This document shows positions 34,435-43,147 of a stretch of DNA of 64,000 bases, piece by piece (positions within the stretch are counted from its first letter, which is position 1; each line of letters starts with the position of its first letter). The notes beneath the pieces are model-generated. The model was not told the origin of the DNA and did not search any database. It worked only from the letters and a program-made list of their open reading frames with translations. The position numbers were made by a program, and so were the translations under genes. The stretch comes from Siminovitchia sediminis (GTDB lineage: Bacteria > Bacillota > Bacilli > Bacillales > Bacillaceae_C). Where the stretch lies: the NCBI RefSeq assembly GCF_042680885.1, contig NZ_JBHUEO010000008.1:1-64000 (forward strand). The letters are read 5' to 3'.

Positions 34435-34504
34435 AGGAATTAGTACTATATTCTTGCCAAAACGCTGAAACGGATGACCTATTTAAATCAAAAATGAAGA
34501 GGTA

Positions 34505-35079
34505 ATGCATGCCTGCGGACATGATGGACATACAGCCTACTTAATGGTCTTGGCGGATTGTCTTATTCAGTTAAAAGCAGATCTTCCAGGGACAATCAAA
34601 ATTATTCATCAGCATGCGGAGGAGGAACCGACTGGCGGTGCCAAAAACATTGTCGATTCAAGATCACTTGATGATGTGGAACATATTTTTGGTATTCACT
34701 ACTTCCTATGGGTCCGGCCGGCAATGTCGGCTATCGAAGTGGATTCTCCATGTTGGCAGATCTTATCTTAAACTGGGGATACAGGTGTTGGGGTCACGGC
34801 TCGTCCCCGCATCTGGCAAATGATACGATTGTGGCCGGGTCCCATATTGATACTGCTGTACAAAGCATTGTCAGCCGCTGGCTCAATCCTCCGAAGGAGA
34901 GATCATCGGATATTTAACCACTTCTTTAATATTGTTACTTTTACATTGGCTGTACGCCAAAAGGGGTAAAAAAGCCTTATTTTAACCATAATCCGAAATT
35001 TGATATTGACGAAGATGCCTCAATGGTTGCTGCGAAAGCAGTCGGATATGTAATTAGTGATTATTACGGGTTCGGGTAA
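34505..35079 (+). pseudogene. M20-family amidohydrolase remnant
   Basis: Pieces of an M20D (amidohydrolase/aminoacylase) gene in several frames. The metal motif HACGHDGHTAYLM and HQHAEEEPTGGAKNIV are at the start, GHGSSPHLANDTIVAGSHI in another frame, and the C-terminus KKPYFNHNPKFDIDEDASMVAAKAVGYVISDYY ends at 35079 in a third (quoted as fragments of family motifs). The first hundred residues are missing and an internal portion is deleted. Certainly non-functional. Confidence 0.85.
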
Positions 35080-35172
35080 CTGACCGGGATTACCAGTTAT
35101 GTAAAACACATCCTGGTTTGCATAAGCATATGAAAAAAGTGGGAAGCAATGATCCATACTGAATTAAGCTAA

Positions 35173-35224
35173 AAAAGGGCATTCGGAAAAAGGTTTTCAT
35201 ATTCTTTTCCGGATTGCCCTTTTA
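35173..35224 (+). terminator. Terminator after the M20 remnant
   Basis: Long stem AAGGGCATTCGGAAAAAGG (about 35175-35193) with CTTTTCCGGATTGCCCTTTT (about 35203-35222). Confidence 0.75.
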
Positions 35225-35256
35225 TTTACGGTGTTTAAGACAATGATAAAAAGGTA

Positions 35257-35285
35257 TTGTATTAATATGCATAAATAGTTATAAT
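35257..35285 (+). promoter_or_regulatory. Promoter of the cDPGS-like gene
   Basis: TTGTAT at 35257-35262 and TATAAT at 35280-35285 with a 17-base spacer, 38 bases before the start. Confidence 0.7.
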
Positions 35286-35322
35286 TATAATAACTCATTT
35301 GGAATTGTAGGAGAGAGTACTG

Positions 35323-36663
35323 ATGGAAAGAAAAAATATAATGATTATAGGTGCGGCAGGAAGAGATTTTCATAACTTTAATACGTATTATCGTGATAAT
35401 AAAGCATATAATGTTGTTGCATTTACAGCAGCACAGATTCCGGATATTGATGGACGCAAATATCCCGGTGAATTAGCGGGTGAACTTTACCCGGAAGGTA
35501 TACCGATTTATTCACAAGACCAATTACCGGAACTGATTAAGGAACTGCAAGTAGATGAATGTGTTTTTGCATATAGTGATGTGAGTTACGAAGATGTTAT
35601 GGGCGTAGGTGCAATCGTGAATGCTGCCGGTGCTGACTTTACATTGTTGGGTCCAAAGAAAACGATGTTAAAGAGTAATAAGCCTGTCATTTCTGTCTGT
35701 GCTGTGCGAACAGGAACTGGAAAAAGCCAAACATCCCGGAAAATTATTGAAACACTGCTGGAGCATAATTTAAAAGTGATTGCAGTGAGACACCCCATGC
35801 CGTACGGCGATTTAAACGCACAACGTGTTCAGCGCTTTGCGACATTGGAGGATTTAAAGAAACATCGTTGTACCATTGAAGAAATGGAAGAATATGAACC
35901 GCATGTGGCACGTGGAAATGTTGTGTATGCTGGAGTAGATTATGCAGACATTTTAGAAGCAGCTGAGAATGATCCGGATGGATGTGATGTTATCTTATGG
36001 GATGGGGGAAATAATGATTTCTCTTTCTATGAGCCTGATTTGGCTGTCACTGTCCTGGATCCACACCGACCTGGGCATGAGCTGAAATATTATCCTGGGG
36101 AAGTGTGTCTAAGAACAACCGATGTAGCCATCATTAATAAAGTGGATAGTGCAGCAGAGGAAGCTATTCAAACCGTAGAAAATAATATAAAGTCAGCAAG
36201 CCCGGATAGTACAATTATTAAAGCTGAATCGAAGATTACAGTGGATGATCCGGAGAGTATTACCGGAAAACGTGTATTAATTGTAGAAGATGGCCCGACG
36301 TTGACCCATGGAGAGATGAAACTGGGTGCAGGTACAGTCGCAGCTGAACGCCTGGGAGCGAAGGAAATCATTGACCCGCGTCCATTTGCAGTAGGTACAT
36401 TAACCGAAACGTTTAATAAATATAAACATATTGGAAATGTACTCCCGGCAATGGGATATGGCGAACAACAATTAAAAGACTTGGAAGAAACAATCAATAG
36501 AGCCGACTGTGATGCAGTCATCATTGGGACACCGATCGATTTAACTCGCGTCATTTCCATTAATAAACCGAGTACACGTGTACACTATGATTTAGAGGAA
36601 ATAAGCAGTCCAAATTTAAAAGATATCCTGAAAGATTTCATCCAAGAACATCAGCTTGTGTAG
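35323..36663 (+). CDS. Cyclic 2,3-diphosphoglycerate synthetase-like P-loop protein
   Basis: A 446-residue protein of the family usually annotated as cyclic 2,3-DPG synthetase or GTPase. An N-terminal Rossmann-like domain starts MIIGAAGRDFHNFN; the P-loop is VRTGTGKSQTSRKI (about 128-141); further motifs are ILWDGGNNDFSF, LDPHRPGHE and NKVDSA. cDPG synthesis is established for thermophilic methanogens only; bacterial members likely catalyse a related ATP-dependent ligation or act as a metallochaperone-like GTPase. Transcribed alone, with good promoter and terminator. Normal full length. Confidence 0.78.
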   Translation: MERKNIMIIGAAGRDFHNFNTYYRDNKAYNVVAFTAAQIPDIDGRKYPGELAGELYPEGIPIYSQDQLPELIKELQVDECVFAYSDVSYEDVMGVGAIVNAAGADFTLLGPKKTMLKSNKPVISVCAVRTGTGKSQTSRKIIETLLEHNLKVIAVRHPMPYGDLNAQRVQRFATLEDLKKHRCTIEEMEEYEPHVARGNVVYAGVDYADILEAAENDPDGCDVILWDGGNNDFSFYEPDLAVTVLDPHRPGHELKYYPGEVCLRTTDVAIINKVDSAAEEAIQTVENNIKSASPDSTIIKAESKITVDDPESITGKRVLIVEDGPTLTHGEMKLGAGTVAAERLGAKEIIDPRPFAVGTLTETFNKYKHIGNVLPAMGYGEQQLKDLEETINRADCDAVIIGTPIDLTRVISINKPSTRVHYDLEEISSPNLKDILKDFIQEHQLV

Positions 36664-36689
36664 ATAAAAAGAAGAGTCCGTGAGATCAG

Positions 36690-36726
36690 CCCCAAAAGTT
36701 GCTTGTACTTTTGGGGTGTTTTTTGT
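36690..36726 (+). terminator. Terminator after cDPGS-like gene
   Basis: Perfect 10-bp stem CCCCAAAAGT (36690-36699) with ACTTTTGGGG (36707-36716), then a T-run. Confidence 0.88.
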
Positions 36727-37060
36727 GGTCAAATATCATAATGATTTACGAAGTATATTTTCTCTTTGGTTATTAAGGCCTCTATTGAAGCGAAAAATAC
36801 TATTGGAAGGATCGTCATTTCCTTTGGTCTCATGGCGCAAACACCAGCTTACGAATAGAAATAGACCCATTTATTAATATGAGTTTCGGAACATCACTTT
36901 TTGCTTTACCATATCAGGTATCGAGGTGCCCCAGTCACTCCCCGATTTTCATCAGATGATATATAATACTTATCGATAGGAAACTGACAATCAACGGCTG
37001 ACATTCTAAATTATGGAGAAACCTTTAGTAAAACACCCCTTCATCACACAGGAGATCCCA
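36727..37060. other. Intergenic region upstream of glnK
   Basis: About 330 bases. TATAAT at 36962-36967 could be a -10 but no -35 is recognisable. The reading frame MSFGTSLFALPYQ near 36880 is short and unlike anything I know. Confidence 0.4.
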
Positions 37061-38332
37061 ATGTTATCGACAAACAAAGTTTTTATTAAAAATATGGATA
37101 TAATCGCACTCATTCTGACTGCAACTTTAACTGCCATTACCAGTGAGATTAAAGTCATTCCTTTTGGCGGGGAGGCTTTTCGCTTTGGATTGGGCAGTAT
37201 TACTTTTTTTCTCTTGATCCTAATTTGGCCCCCTGCCTCTCTTATTCGAACCGGACTTATAACAGGGATCCTCGTTGTCTGTTTTAGGATAGTAGAGGAT
37301 ATCCTTTTATACGATGTGTTATTTTCGGCAAGTGTTAGAGATCACTTGCCGACATGTCTGTATTACTTTATATTTGCACTGGGCTTACATATCGTTAAAG
37401 TGGAAAGATACAAAACGCTTCCGCTTGTATTAGGGGCTTGGGCCGTATTATTTGAATTTATGGGGAATAGTGTTGAGCATCTAGTTCGGGAATGGATGCT
37501 TGGCCAATTTACATTTGACTTGATGACTTGGGCCTTACTTGGAGGAGTTGCGGTCATTCGCAGTTACTTTGTAGTGGGGTTATACAGCTCTATTACTGTT
37601 TCGGAACAAGTAAAACGAGTGCAGGAAATGGTGAAAGTTGGCTCGGAATTATATTCGGAGACTCTCTATTTGCAAAAATCGATGAACCACATCGAACAAA
37701 TTACTGTTGCCAGCCATGAGTTATACCGGAATCTGAAAATGCAGGGGCTGTATCATTTAGGCGTTCAAGCTCTTAGCATTGCCCAAGAAATTCATGAAGT
37801 TAAAAAAGACTCGCAGCGAATTTTATCAGGGCTTACAAAAATAAGTGAGCGGAATATCAAACAAACTTTTCATCTTTCAGATGTGGTAAAACTTGTGGTT
37901 TCTGCTAATCAAAAATACAGTGAGCTATTGAAGAAGGACATCACTTTTCATGTGGACTGCTCCGTTGATTTTGAAACGAATCACCACATTCCGTTGTTGG
38001 CATTGCTGAACAATTTGACCGCTAATTCTGTTGAAGCCATCGATGATAAAGGGGATGTATTTTTCTGCATATTCGAAGATCATACGAAGACGATTTTCGT
38101 TATAAAAGATTCCGGAAAGGGGATTCCACAAGAGGATGTATCCACGATTTTTGAACCGGGATATACGACAAAGTTTAACGATAAAGGTGCAGCTGCCACG
38201 GGAATTGGATTATCGCATGTAAAAGAGATCGTTTACAGGCTTGAGGGGCAGATTCAACTGGAACGTCCAGATAAGGGTGCTGTTTTTCGAATCCTCATTC
38301 CGACTAAAAATATTCGAAAGCGAGCTGAGTAA
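37061..38332 (+). CDS. glnK: Sensor histidine kinase GlnK (YcbA type)
   Basis: A 423-residue membrane kinase with about six helices in the first 190 residues, followed by a dimerisation segment (SIAQEIHEVKKDSQRIL, whose His is the probable phosphate site) and an ATPase domain: NLTANSVEAI (N box), DSGKGIP (G1) and GIGLSHVKEI (G2). It resembles B. subtilis GlnK, which senses glutamine and controls glsA-glnT through GlnL. ATG 37061 is chosen over 37013 because GGAG is six bases upstream. Next gene is the matching response regulator. Confidence 0.85.
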   Translation: MLSTNKVFIKNMDIIALILTATLTAITSEIKVIPFGGEAFRFGLGSITFFLLILIWPPASLIRTGLITGILVVCFRIVEDILLYDVLFSASVRDHLPTCLYYFIFALGLHIVKVERYKTLPLVLGAWAVLFEFMGNSVEHLVREWMLGQFTFDLMTWALLGGVAVIRSYFVVGLYSSITVSEQVKRVQEMVKVGSELYSETLYLQKSMNHIEQITVASHELYRNLKMQGLYHLGVQALSIAQEIHEVKKDSQRILSGLTKISERNIKQTFHLSDVVKLVVSANQKYSELLKKDITFHVDCSVDFETNHHIPLLALLNNLTANSVEAIDDKGDVFFCIFEDHTKTIFVIKDSGKGIPQEDVSTIFEPGYTTKFNDKGAAATGIGLSHVKEIVYRLEGQIQLERPDKGAVFRILIPTKNIRKRAE

Positions 38333-38334
38333 AA

Positions 38335-39225
38335 CTGCGCTATTTTATTGTAGATGATGATAAAGCCAGCCGAACCATGTTAAAAAACATTATAGCAGAT
38401 GGTGATCTTGGTGTTGTCATAGGTGAGGCGGAAAGCGGAGCTCATTGTCTTTCGTCTGTATTGACAATACAACCTGATGTTGTCTTGATTGACTTGTTAA
38501 TGCCTGGCTTGGACGGGATCGAAACCATGGAGCAGTTAAAAATGAAGGGGTTCCAAGGTCAATTTATTATGATCTCTCAAATTGAAAACAAAGAAATGGT
38601 TGGGGAAGCATATGAAAAAGGGGTAGAATTTTTTATCCATAAGCCGATTAACCGCATAGAAGTCCAAAGTATATTAAAAAAAATCGCAGAGCAAATTCGG
38701 CTGAGAAATTCTTTACTTGTCATTAAGGAATCATTGGCACATAGTGAATCAGCCAAAACCAGCCAGCGAAGAAGTGTTAAGGAGATTGTTTTATCAATAT
38801 TAAACGATTTGGGCATCGCAGGAGAGGCGGGGAGCGACGATATCATTACGATGATGGAATACTTAATTGATACATATGGAAAAATGATTCAATTACCGCC
38901 ATTAAAGGACTTATATAAAGCGATCGCCTCGAAGTCAGGAATCCATCATATGAACAGCAAAGCGATTGAGCAGCGGATTCGAAGAACAATATTGACAGCC
39001 GTCAATAATGTTGCTTCTTTGGGATCCATTGATTACATGAACCCAGTTTTTGAATACTATGCACCTCGCTACTTTGACTTTCAGATGATTAGAAAGCAAA
39101 TGAAATATATGGAGGAAGAGAAAAGTGAACAGGCAAAAGTAAAAGTAAACATAAAAAAATTTCTCCTAGCGCTGTATCATGATACGTTAGAACAGTATAA
39201 CGAAAAAAGCAAAAATAATATGTAG
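38335..39225 (+). CDS. glnL: Response regulator GlnL (YcbB type), apparent CTG start
   Basis: A receiver domain plus YcbB-type C-terminal domain, 296 residues. The receiver needs the segment RYFIVDDDKASRTM at its start, with phosphoacceptor Asp in VLIDLLMPGLDG and Lys in FIHKPINRIE. In this frame there is no ATG, GTG or TTG between the TGA at 38326 and ATG 38377; ATG 38377 would remove the acidic pocket. CTG 38335 lies where homologues have their ATG and gives the family N-terminus. It is two bases after the glnK stop, so coupling may drive initiation. Likely activates the transporter gene that follows. Confidence 0.82.
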   Translation: MRYFIVDDDKASRTMLKNIIADGDLGVVIGEAESGAHCLSSVLTIQPDVVLIDLLMPGLDGIETMEQLKMKGFQGQFIMISQIENKEMVGEAYEKGVEFFIHKPINRIEVQSILKKIAEQIRLRNSLLVIKESLAHSESAKTSQRRSVKEIVLSILNDLGIAGEAGSDDIITMMEYLIDTYGKMIQLPPLKDLYKAIASKSGIHHMNSKAIEQRIRRTILTAVNNVASLGSIDYMNPVFEYYAPRYFDFQMIRKQMKYMEEEKSEQAKVKVNIKKFLLALYHDTLEQYNEKSKNNM

Positions 39226-39278
39226 GATTTTGTAGGATCCGGTAGGTCACCCGTAAACTAGATAAAGAGCTGTTTCGT

Positions 39279-39293
39279 TTGGAAGCGATTACT
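39279..39293 (+). promoter_or_regulatory. cre-like CcpA site
   Basis: TTGGAAGCGATTACT agrees with every fixed position of the cre consensus WTGNAANCGNWNNCW. It lies 24 bases before the symporter start, where bound CcpA would block transcription under glucose. Confidence 0.55.
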
Positions 39294-39316
39294 TTAGAAA
39301 GGGTGACCTTAGATAA

Positions 39317-40627
39317 ATGAAGAAAAAATTGAAATTTACTTTAGCCACTCAAATCCTGGTCGGATTAGTCCTCGGTATTATCGTTGGAGCCATTTTCTAT
39401 GGTAACCCTGCGGTAGAAACGTATTTGCAGCCCATTGGTACGATGTTCATCAACATGATTAAAATGATTGTGGTGCCTATCATTATTTCTACTTTAATTG
39501 TGGGTGTTGCAGGAACTGGGGACTTAAAACAACTAGGAAAGTTAGGGGGTAAAACGCTTCTTTATTTTGAAATCGTAACAACGATTGCCATTATCGTTGG
39601 GTTAATGGCTGCAAATATATTCAAACCCGGTGCAGGTTTGGACATGTCCTCTCTTTCCAAAGGCAATATTGATCAATACGTCCAAACAACGGAACAAGTA
39701 CAAAATGAAAGCCATGGAATATTGGATATTATAGTCAACATTGTTCCAAGTAATATTATCCAATCAATGGCTGAAGGAGATATGCTTCCGATTATCTTCT
39801 TTTCCGTATTGTTTGGTTTGGGGATTGCAGCGATTGGTGAAAAAGGAAAACCTGTACTATCCTTCTTTGAAGGTGTGGCAGACGCTATGTTCTGGGTGAC
39901 AAACTTAATTATGAAGTTTGCCCCATTTGGCGTATTTGCTTTAATTGGTGTAACGGTGTCTAAATTTGGTTTAGAATCATTAATTCCGCTTGGAAAATTA
40001 ATGGTCCTTGTCTACGCAACGATGTTATTCTTTATTGTAGTGGTGCTTGGAGGCATCGCAAAGATTGTAGGAACAAACGTATTTCACATTATTAAAGTAT
40101 TGAAAAATGAATTGCTTTTAGCTTATTCCACTTCCAGTTCGGAAACGGTGTTGCCAAAAGTGATGGAGAAAATGCAAAGGTTTGGATGTCCAAAAGACAT
40201 TGTTTCTTTTGTTGTTCCAACCGGTTATTCCTTTAACCTGGACGGCTCTACATTATACCAAGCCCTTGCAGCACTTTTCATTGCTCAAATTTACGGGATT
40301 GATTTAAGTATTGCCGATCAAATAACCCTCGTGTTGGTTCTGATGGTAACCTCTAAAGGTATCGCGGGTGTGCCGGGCGTTTCCTTTGTAGTGCTGCTTG
40401 CTACTCTGGGAACAGTGGGAATTCCGCTTGAAGGACTTGCGTTTATAGCAGGAATTGACAGACTTCTCGACATGGCACGTACAGTTGTCAACGTAGTTGG
40501 GAATGCATTGGCAACAGTCGTTATGTCTAAGTGGGAGGGCCGCTTCAACCCGAACAAAGGAGAGACCGATTACGCATCCGTTAAGAGTCCATCAGTTCAG
40601 GAACTTGCGGAGAACCAAATGCAATAA
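39317..40627 (+). CDS. gltP: Dicarboxylate/amino acid:cation symporter (GltP/GltT type)
   Basis: A 436-residue DAACS transporter, with about eight helices and two re-entrant loops. Signatures are FINMIKMIVVPIIISTLIVG, the serine-rich loop STSSSETVLPKVMEKM and SFNLDGSTLYQALAALF, all for binding glutamate or aspartate with cations. It lies 91 bases after glnL and is probably its target, paralleling B. subtilis where GlnL drives the glutamine transporter glnT. AAGGGTGA precedes the ATG. A cre site suggests glucose repression. Confidence 0.88.
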   Translation: MKKKLKFTLATQILVGLVLGIIVGAIFYGNPAVETYLQPIGTMFINMIKMIVVPIIISTLIVGVAGTGDLKQLGKLGGKTLLYFEIVTTIAIIVGLMAANIFKPGAGLDMSSLSKGNIDQYVQTTEQVQNESHGILDIIVNIVPSNIIQSMAEGDMLPIIFFSVLFGLGIAAIGEKGKPVLSFFEGVADAMFWVTNLIMKFAPFGVFALIGVTVSKFGLESLIPLGKLMVLVYATMLFFIVVVLGGIAKIVGTNVFHIIKVLKNELLLAYSTSSSETVLPKVMEKMQRFGCPKDIVSFVVPTGYSFNLDGSTLYQALAALFIAQIYGIDLSIADQITLVLVLMVTSKGIAGVPGVSFVVLLATLGTVGIPLEGLAFIAGIDRLLDMARTVVNVVGNALATVVMSKWEGRFNPNKGETDYASVKSPSVQELAENQMQ

Positions 40628-40641
40628 CAAAATAAAGATAA

Positions 40642-40675
40642 AAACCAACGCCACCACTGTGGGGCGTTGGTTTTT
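40642..40675. terminator. Bidirectional terminator between gltP and the BCCT gene
   Basis: Perfect stem AAACCAACGCC (40642-40652) with GGCGTTGGTTT (40663-40673), T-runs on both strands, 33 bases from the convergent gene end. Confidence 0.9.
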
Positions 40676-40705
40676 GTTTCGGTAAGTTTCAGGATGTGAC
40701 CACAG

Positions 40706-42196
40706 TCACGCCCCGAATTTGCGGTAGTCCCTTTTGATTCCCCTCATAAAGGATATCCCCATGAGTATGATGACGATGGCGAAAGGCAGGGCAGCAATGA
40801 TCAGCATGTTTTGGATGCCTTGCGTCCCGCCGGAGTAAACCACGACTGCTGCAATTGTTGATTGAATGAGTCCCCACACGATTTTGATGGAATTTGCAGG
40901 ATTTAGAAGTCCGTTTGTTGTCAGCATGCCCAGGACAAACGTAGCGGAGTCCGCAGAGGTAACAAAGAAAATCACAATGACAAAAATGGTCATGATGGAC
41001 AGGAAGGTTCCCAGCGGGTATTCAGCGAGTACACCAAACGTCGATGTCTCCAATGAGAACTCGGAAATGGCTGAAATCCCAAGCTGCTCCAGCCTTAGTG
41101 CGGAAACCCCGAATACCGCAAAGAAGATGAAACATACGAGTGCAGGCAGAAACAAAACGCCGAACAGGAACTCTCTTATAGTCCGTCCTTTTGAAATTCT
41201 TGCAATGAAAATGCCAACGAACGGTGCCCAAGAGATCCACCATGCCCAATAGAAAATGGTCCAGCTGTTGATCCAATTTCGGTTATCTTCATTGAGCGGG
41301 GCCATTCTTAGGCTCATTTGGAAGAAGTCGGAAATATAGGTGCCAAGCGTATGGGTAAACATGTTCAAGATAGCCATAGTTGGCCCTACAATGAAGAGAA
41401 GTACAAGCAGAACTACAGCCAACCCCATATTGATATTGCTTAAATACTTGATTCCCCGGCCAATCCCGGACCAGGCGGACCAAATGAACAAACCGGTTGA
41501 AATAATAAGTACAACCAGCTGGATCCAAAAACTGCCGGGCAGGTCAAACAGAAAGGATAGCCCGCCTGTAATCTGTGCTGATCCAAAGCCTAGTGTGGCG
41601 GCTACACCTACAATCGTTGCAAACACAGCCAGTACATCGATCCACTTTCCCAGTGCACCATTCATAAGCTTTTCTCCAAATAAAGGAGTCAAAGTGGCGC
41701 TGATGAGGCCGGGAGCTCCCCGGTTGAACTTAAAGTAAGCCAGAATCAGACCCACAATTCCGTAGACGGCCCACGCGTGTATCCCCCAATGGAAAAAAGA
41801 ATATTTCAGTGCGTCTTTAATTGCTTCATCTGTTCCTTCTTCATGTATGGGACTGCTAATGAAGGCGTGTGAAATCGGTTCGGCCGTGGTCCAAAAGACC
41901 AATCCCATGCCCATTCCAGCGCTAAAAAGCATGGCAAACCATGAGGCGTTGCTGAACTCGGGCTCGTCGTCCTTTTTTCCCAGTTTCATCCTGCCGTAGC
42001 GAGAAAACATCAGGAAAACACAGAAAAGAAGAATGGCGATGACAAGAAGGAGATAAAACCAGCCAAAATCCCTGTAAATCAGATTTGTCAAATTGGTTGT
42101 AAAGGAATTTAAATTTTCAGGAGCAAAGGCTCCCCAAATTGCCACTATTACAGAAATAGCCAGTGCATACCAAAAAACTTGAGTTGCTTGTCTCAT
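40706..42196 (-). CDS. BCCT family transporter (OpuD/BetT-like)
   Basis: A 496-residue betaine/carnitine/choline-type transporter with twelve helices. The glycine stretch FSAGMGMGLVFWTTAEPISH and the tryptophan-rich FYWAWWISWAPFVGIFIARISKGRT (in parts) are the BCCT hallmarks. The MGMGL form suggests Na+-coupled betaine uptake as in OpuD/BetP. The C-terminal tail is short (about 15 residues), unlike osmosensing BetP. GAGGTGAAG precedes the ATG at 42196. Role in osmoprotection is inferred. Confidence 0.9.
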   Translation of the reverse strand: MRQATQVFWYALAISVIVAIWGAFAPENLNSFTTNLTNLIYRDFGWFYLLLVIAILLFCVFLMFSRYGRMKLGKKDDEPEFSNASWFAMLFSAGMGMGLVFWTTAEPISHAFISSPIHEEGTDEAIKDALKYSFFHWGIHAWAVYGIVGLILAYFKFNRGAPGLISATLTPLFGEKLMNGALGKWIDVLAVFATIVGVAATLGFGSAQITGGLSFLFDLPGSFWIQLVVLIISTGLFIWSAWSGIGRGIKYLSNINMGLAVVLLVLLFIVGPTMAILNMFTHTLGTYISDFFQMSLRMAPLNEDNRNWINSWTIFYWAWWISWAPFVGIFIARISKGRTIREFLFGVLFLPALVCFIFFAVFGVSALRLEQLGISAISEFSLETSTFGVLAEYPLGTFLSIMTIFVIVIFFVTSADSATFVLGMLTTNGLLNPANSIKIVWGLIQSTIAAVVVYSGGTQGIQNMLIIAALPFAIVIILMGISFMRGIKRDYRKFGA

Positions 42197-42808
42197 ACTT
42201 CACCTCTTGAAAATTAATACTGTTCACTTACCTGACAACTTCTACATGGTAACATAATTATGGTTAGTATGTTTTGGCAGAAAGGATCGTTTAAAATGAT
42301 GACAAAATTTCCCCGGGAGCTTTATGTGAAAAAAGAGTGATAAGATCATGGTGAGGCAAACATTCATAGGATGTGTTATTTTCCTATGTTTTACCCAAAG
42401 GGAATACGGTTTAAGCTTTTTAAACAACGAAACTAACGTACTTGAATTTGCATTTTTTTCAGCAGCTTTTTATTAGCAGGATACCTGCAAAGGATCATCC
42501 ATTCTGGAATTCAATAGGAGGCGCTCCTATATATTGAGCAGCAAAATAAGTAAAGGCCGGAAAAATCAGATTTATGAATATGAAAGACTGGATATTGAAG
42601 ATTTGATCTGAAATGATAGAGCTTCTTATTCAATAAAAGACATGCTGAGCCAGTAAAATATGAAAACATAGCTTTGCACTTTTTTCATTGTACCGCCTTA
42701 AGCCACTCTCCATGAGGGAGATATGATTTTTTCCTTTAACAAGTGTTTAAGCTGCAATCTCGACTGCAGGAATTATACTTTTAAAATATAATATTTGCAG
42801 CAGCTCTA

Positions 42809-42824
42809 TGTTTCACGTGGAACT
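42809..42824. promoter_or_regulatory. parS-like site
   Basis: TGTTTCACGTGGAACT differs from the perfect palindrome at two positions; TGTTTCACGTGGAACA is an accepted Bacillus variant, so only the last base is unusual. Confidence 0.7.
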
Positions 42825-43037
42825 AAATGGTAGCATATGATAAAACTGCCGGCATGGGCGCCCGCCGGGAGGATAAGGTAAAAGTGCTTAGTATGTCCGT
42901 AATAAAGCCGAAAAGACTTTTTTTCCATCCAACTATTGGACAGGATCTAAAAAATCTACTTTTTGGAAACATTGTTAAAAGCTTATATGATCATAAGATT
43001 ATAGGTATGTTAAACTACGAATACACTATGCTAAAAT

Positions 43038-43080
43038 ATTTAAGAAATGTGTCATAACAATTTAAGAAATGTGCTATAAT
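43038..43080 (+). promoter_or_regulatory. mqo promoter with direct repeats
   Basis: ATTTAAGAAATGTG occurs at 43038-43051 and again at 43060-43073, 22 bases apart (two helical turns), the second abutting TATAAT at 43075-43080. The -35 is poor (TCATAA), suggesting that a bound activator may be needed. Confidence 0.5.
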
Positions 43081-43147
43081 ATATAAGGTTTAATTATAAA
43101 AAAGCATGTTCCTAGGTTCCATATTTTAAGGTATAAGGAAGGGTATT

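Larger units (their letters stand above)
42197..43147. other. Long intergenic region (about 950 bases)
   Basis: Between divergent BCCT and mqo genes. It holds a parS-like site at 42809-42824, a 7-bp dyad ATAGGAG/CTCCTAT at 42514-42530, and the mqo promoter with a direct repeat at 43038-43073. The plus-strand frame 42827-43057 (76 codons) has no ribosome binding site and no recognisable similarity. Short frames at 42536-42660 interrupted by a stop may be remains of a gene. Confidence 0.5.

Noticed and set aside
36570..36585. GTACACGTGTAC palindrome in the cDPGS-like gene
   Set aside because: Shares the CACGTG core with parS but not the outer arms; in-frame codons explain it.
42536..42660. Short frames LSSKISKGRKNQ... 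interrupted by a stop
   Set aside because: Too short and broken to support as a gene; no family match.
42827..43057. 76-codon ORF in the mqo upstream region
   Set aside because: No ribosome binding site, no recognisable similarity, overlaps the direct-repeat promoter.
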